Source: Streptomyces sp. NBC_01210
GTDB lineage: Bacteria > Actinomycetota > Actinomycetes > Streptomycetales > Streptomycetaceae
Direction of reading: 5' to 3'
Length of the DNA: 64,000 nt
Assembly: GCF_036010325.1 (NCBI RefSeq)
Contig: NZ_CP108549.1
Location: 6,820,001 to 6,884,000 of the forward strand
Shown piece after piece: positions 61,203-64,000 of this stretch; positions within the stretch are counted from its first letter, which is position 1; each line of letters starts with the position of its first letter. A program made the translations under genes and the position numbers. Below the pieces are notes generated by a model. It was not told the DNA's origin. It made no database searches and saw only the letters and a list, made by a program, of their open reading frames with translations.

Positions 61203-61823
61203 ATGCCTCTCATCCCCGAGGAGCCTCAGATTCACGAGAGTGCCCAGGGTCCCCGCGCAACTCCGGCCGCAGGCCGCACCGCGCCGACCCCCCGTCCCGT
61301 ACCCGGTCCGCGTTCCGCGGCCTCGCCGCGTCCCGGACACCCGGGCCCCGGTACCGCCCGGCCCGCACCGCCGGTGCAGCGCACGCACACCTCTGCCGGG
61401 CAGCCGCAGGCGCCCCGGTCGGAGAATCGCGCTGTGCCGCAGATCCAGCTGATCCCCGCCCCCGCCGACGGCGCGCTCGACGCTGCCGACGAGGCGGTCG
61501 ACCTGCTGCTCGACTCCGGCCGCGCGCCGGGCGACGTCCTGGTGCTCACCACCGGCGAGCAGCACCCGTGGGCCGCGCACGAGCTGTCCTTCGGCGAGGC
61601 CTCCTACTGGGCCCAGCACGACGCCCGCGACGACGTCTTCTACGCCGACGCCGCCGCGGTGGGACGTGCCTCGGCCCGCCCCGTGGTGGTCGTCGCGATC
61701 AACGGAGGCGCCGACGACGCAGCCGCCCGCGCGCTGCCGGCAGCGCTGGCGAAGGCGACCGCACTGTTGATCGTGTGCGGAGACCCCAAGCGGATCAACA
61801 CCGTGCTCGGCACGGGCGTCTGA
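61203..61823 (+). CDS. Hypothetical protein with derived UvrD-C-like domain
   Basis: 206 residues. The N-terminal 75 residues are Pro/Arg/Ala-rich and probably disordered. The C-terminal half (GRAPGDVLVLTT ... VVVVAINGG ... LPAALAKATALLIVCGDPKR) resembles the end of superfamily 1 helicases (UvrD_C_2: motif V/VI region with VGLSRARDLLVVCGD), but the Arg finger and Walker elements are absent. It may be a regulatory remnant of a helicase. The neighbours rnhB and recQ suggest a role in DNA maintenance. Confidence 0.6.
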   Translation: MPLIPEEPQIHESAQGPRATPAAGRTAPTPRPVPGPRSAASPRPGHPGPGTARPAPPVQRTHTSAGQPQAPRSENRAVPQIQLIPAPADGALDAADEAVDLLLDSGRAPGDVLVLTTGEQHPWAAHELSFGEASYWAQHDARDDVFYADAAAVGRASARPVVVVAINGGADDAAARALPAALAKATALLIVCGDPKRINTVLGTGV

Positions 61824-61899
61824 GCCGCGGCCTGTACGGACCGCCTGGTCCGGTCGTGACCCGGCTGCCCACCACGTGGGCAGCCGGAGAGTGGCACCT

Positions 61900-62526
61900 T
61901 CAGCGTGCCGCCGTGCGCCGAAGCGCTTCAGCCGCGCCGCTCGCGGTGCGCAGCGCCAGCGGCTCGGCCTCGTCCGCACCGTCGAAGAACTGGCCGGGCG
62001 ACGTGGAGTTGGGCCGGCGTCCGCCCCGGCCCTCGCCCAGCACCTGCCAGCCGCCGCGCGTCAGCGTGATGTACGCACCACAGCGCAGCCCATGCAGAGT
62101 GCACGCGTCCCGCAGCCCCCACATCCACGCTCCGTCCTCCTCCGTCCAACGCTCGTCGCCCTCACGGCAGTAGAGCAGCACGGCGGTACGCACGGGCGCG
62201 CGAAGACGCAGATCGTGCGGGATGACCCGGCGCAGATGCGCCAGCAGCACGTTGCGGAACTCCCAGCCGTCCACGGGCGCGGAACGCTGGGAGAACGAAG
62301 CACTGGCAGTGAGCCGGTCCTCGTGGTCGAGCACGGCGACGACGCCTGTCGCCGGTGCCGGCACGTGCCGGGTGTGCAGTCCACTGACCACCTCGCGGGG
62401 GTTGCGCAGCAGCGGTATCCCGGCTGCTGCCCACTCGGCGGGCTCGAGCATCCTGGCGAGTCGGCTGGCGGAGCCGGCCGACGTGGTGATCGAAGTGGCT
62501 GCGGACGGAGGGAATCCGAAGGTCAC
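61900..62526 (-). CDS. Conserved hypothetical protein, between recQ and rnhB
   Basis: About 208 residues from GTG 62526, following GGGAGGA closely. It begins VTFGFPPSAATS and contains ARMLEPAEWAAAGIPLLRNPREVVSGLHTRH, a block I associate with a protein conserved at this place in Streptomyces, plus YCREGDERWTEEDGAWMWGLRDAC. I recognise no catalytic motif. It lies 217 bp downstream of recQ on the same strand. Confidence 0.65.
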   Translation of the reverse strand: MTFGFPPSAATSITTSAGSASRLARMLEPAEWAAAGIPLLRNPREVVSGLHTRHVPAPATGVVAVLDHEDRLTASASFSQRSAPVDGWEFRNVLLAHLRRVIPHDLRLRAPVRTAVLLYCREGDERWTEEDGAWMWGLRDACTLHGLRCGAYITLTRGGWQVLGEGRGGRRPNSTSPGQFFDGADEAEPLALRTASGAAEALRRTAAR

Positions 62527-62743
62527 GGTCCTCCCTTCACATTCGCGCCCACGGTGCGGGCAGGGTCGGGTGAGGGCGCACCGCGGCACGGCCCTTCCGG
62601 ACCGCGAACGGACCGTGCGGGGGAGCGTTCCAATTCTTGCTGCCTCGTGAGCATGCGGCAACGAGCAATTTGGCGCCACCGACAGGAATCGGCGGGTATG
62701 ACGCTCATATCCCTGCCCATTTGCGTAGCCGGTGACCCTCCAG

Positions 62744-64000
62744 TCACGTCTGAATGGCAAGGACCAGCGGAAACACCCCCCGCGCACCTGCCCTGCGCAG
62801 TAGTCGCGCCGCCACCGCGAGGGTCCAGCCACTGTCCGAAAGGTCGTCCACCAGCAGAACCGGCCCGTCGGCCTCGGCCAATGTCTCAGCCAGCTGGGGA
62901 GGCACCGTGAACGCCTCGTGCAGCGCCCGCACCCGCTGAGCGCTGTTGGTGCGCGAGATCCGTGCCTCCAACGCCTCGGGCACGTACTCGACAGAGCCCA
63001 GCAGCGGCATCCTGCCGACCTCGGCGATCCGGCCGCCCAGGGATCCGACCAGCTGAGGCCTGCTGCGGGAGGCGATGGTGACCACACCGACCGGCCTAGG
63101 CGGTGCGTCCGCCGCGCCGGACGCCCAGCCGCCAGGGCCCTTGGCCCAGTCGGCGAGCACGGTCACCACGGCCTTCACCACCTCGTCCGGCACGGGACCG
63201 TCCGGAGCCTGCGCCGCGAGCATCGGCCGCAGCCGATTGCCCCAGCCGATGTCGGAAAGCCGCCCCAGCGCACGTCCCGGGAAGGACTGCTCCCCTTCGG
63301 GGATACGGCCCTTGAGGCTGACGCCCACCGCCGCCAGCCCGGTCGGCCACATCTTGCGCGGCTCCACATCCACACCCGGCCTGCCCAGCTCCCCGCGCGC
63401 GGCATCCAGAGCCGCCGCGGACACCTTGTCACTGAACCGGGCCCCCGAGCAGTTGTCACAGCGACCGCAGGGTGCCGCTTCCTCGTCGTCCAACTGCCGT
63501 CGCAGGAACTCCATCCGGCAGCCGGTCGACGTCGCGTAGTCACGCATCGCCTGCTGCTCGGACTCCCGCTGCCGGGCGACCCACGCATACCGCTCGGCGT
63601 CGTACGACCAGGGCTGGCCCGTGGTTGTCCAGCCGCCCTTCACCCGGCGCACCGCACCGTCGACGTCGAGGACCTTGAGCATGGTCTCCAGCCGGGTGCG
63701 CCGCAGTTCGACCAGCGGCTCCAGTGCGGGCAGCGAAAGCGGCCTGCCCGCCTGCGCCAGCACATCGAGGGTGCGTCGCACCAGCTCCTCCGGCGGGAAG
63801 GCGACCGAGGCGAAGTACTGCCAGATCGCCTCGTCCTCCTTGCCCGGCAGCAGCAGTACTTCCGCGTGCTCCACACCACGGCCCGCCCGGCCCACCTGCT
63901 GGTAGTAGGCGATGGGGGAGGAGGGCGAACCCATGTGCACGACGAAACCGAGATCGGGCTTGTCGAAGCCCATCCCGAGTGCGGACGTGGCGACGAGGGC
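62744..64000 (-). CDS. recQ: RecQ-family helicase fused to a phosphoribosyltransferase-like domain (N-terminus outside window)
   Basis: C-terminal 418 codons of a RecQ-type ATP-dependent 3'-5' DNA helicase; the frame continues past the window edge. Seen, in order: ALVATSALGMGFDKPDL (motif V), YQQVGRAGRG (motif VI), the zinc-binding region with CGRCDNC, then about 240 residues ending in a phosphoribosyltransferase-like domain with PVLLVDDLSDSGWTLAVAA, whose DD-xxxSGxT pattern matches the PRPP loop. The PRTase moiety is not part of canonical RecQ; its activity is unknown. ATPase motifs I-IV lie outside the window. Confidence 0.87.
   Translation of the reverse strand, partial: ALVATSALGMGFDKPDLGFVVHMGSPSSPIAYYQQVGRAGRGVEHAEVLLLPGKEDEAIWQYFASVAFPPEELVRRTLDVLAQAGRPLSLPALEPLVELRRTRLETMLKVLDVDGAVRRVKGGWTTTGQPWSYDAERYAWVARQRESEQQAMRDYATSTGCRMEFLRRQLDDEEAAPCGRCDNCSGARFSDKVSAAALDAARGELGRPGVDVEPRKMWPTGLAAVGVSLKGRIPEGEQSFPGRALGRLSDIGWGNRLRPMLAAQAPDGPVPDEVVKAVVTVLADWAKGPGGWASGAADAPPRPVGVVTIASRSRPQLVGSLGGRIAEVGRMPLLGSVEYVPEALEARISRTNSAQRVRALHEAFTVPPQLAETLAEADGPVLLVDDLSDSGWTLAVAARLLRRAGARGVFPLVLAIQT

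Overview
The window is high-GC, densely coded chromosomal DNA whose gene content and order match the conserved core of a Streptomyces chromosome. The recX-recA-gluDCBA-gluRK-miaB-miaA-dapF-hflX-dinG-lexA-nrdRJ-rnhB-recQ order resembles the SCO57xx-SCO58xx region of S. coelicolor as I remember it; no alignment was run. GTG starts, short overlaps of the ATGA/GTGA type, very strong G/C third-position bias and a single convincing TTA codon support this. I see no tRNA, rRNA, insertion sequence, prophage or CRISPR array.

Layout. 1-6.1 kb (minus strand): giant helicase Lhr, Nei-type DNA glycosylase and a truncated short-chain dehydrogenase. 6.2-8.2 kb: AraC regulator with the AzlCD branched-chain amino acid exporter. 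8.2-10.9 kb: an alpha-toroid protein, a DUF3046 protein and an AI-2E-type transporter. 11-13 kb: recA-recX behind an SOS box and a second, LexA-independent DNA-damage promoter, followed by a degenerate 40-bp repeat. 13.2-16 kb: cysteine dioxygenase and rhodanese behind a Cys-rich leader peptide, and a flavin monooxygenase. 16.1-22.9 kb: gluABCD glutamate importer, the divergent GluR-GluK two-component system and a TAXI-type solute-binding protein. 23-28.6 kb: miaB, a LigB-like protein, an orphan antitoxin, miaA and dapF. 28.7-34 kb: RshA-type (p)ppGpp enzyme, M1 peptidase and HflX. 34-36.7 kb: two tandem secreted trypsin-like lipoproteins. 37-43 kb: an NIS siderophore operon (aminotransferase, IucA/IucC, acyltransferase, IucA/IucC). 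43-50 kb: DinG-family helicase with a DNA-damage promoter, lexA with its SOS box, and nrdR-nrdJ with tandem NrdR boxes. 50.4-58 kb: TerD, DUF1152, two arylamine N-acetyltransferases, a barrel-fold protein, a phosphatase, an ADP-ribosylglycohydrolase and a DUF4173 membrane protein. 58-60.3 kb: MFS exporter and TetR repressor sharing two palindromic operators. 60.4-64 kb: rnhB, a derived UvrD-C-like protein, an unknown and a RecQ helicase fused to a phosphoribosyltransferase-like domain.

The genes work together around two themes. The first is genome maintenance: Lhr, Nei, RecA, RecX, DinG, LexA, class II RNR, RNase HII and RecQ, with three copies of a PafBC/RecA-NDp-type promoter element. The second is nitrogen and sulfur metabolism: glutamate uptake with its sensor, cysteine catabolism under a putative cysteine-sensing leader, and amino acid export. 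The most interesting items are the Cys leader with an operator-like palindrome upstream of the cysteine dioxygenase, the RecQ-phosphoribosyltransferase fusion next to the unknown genes after rnhB, and the siderophore operon lacking its decarboxylase and hydroxylase.
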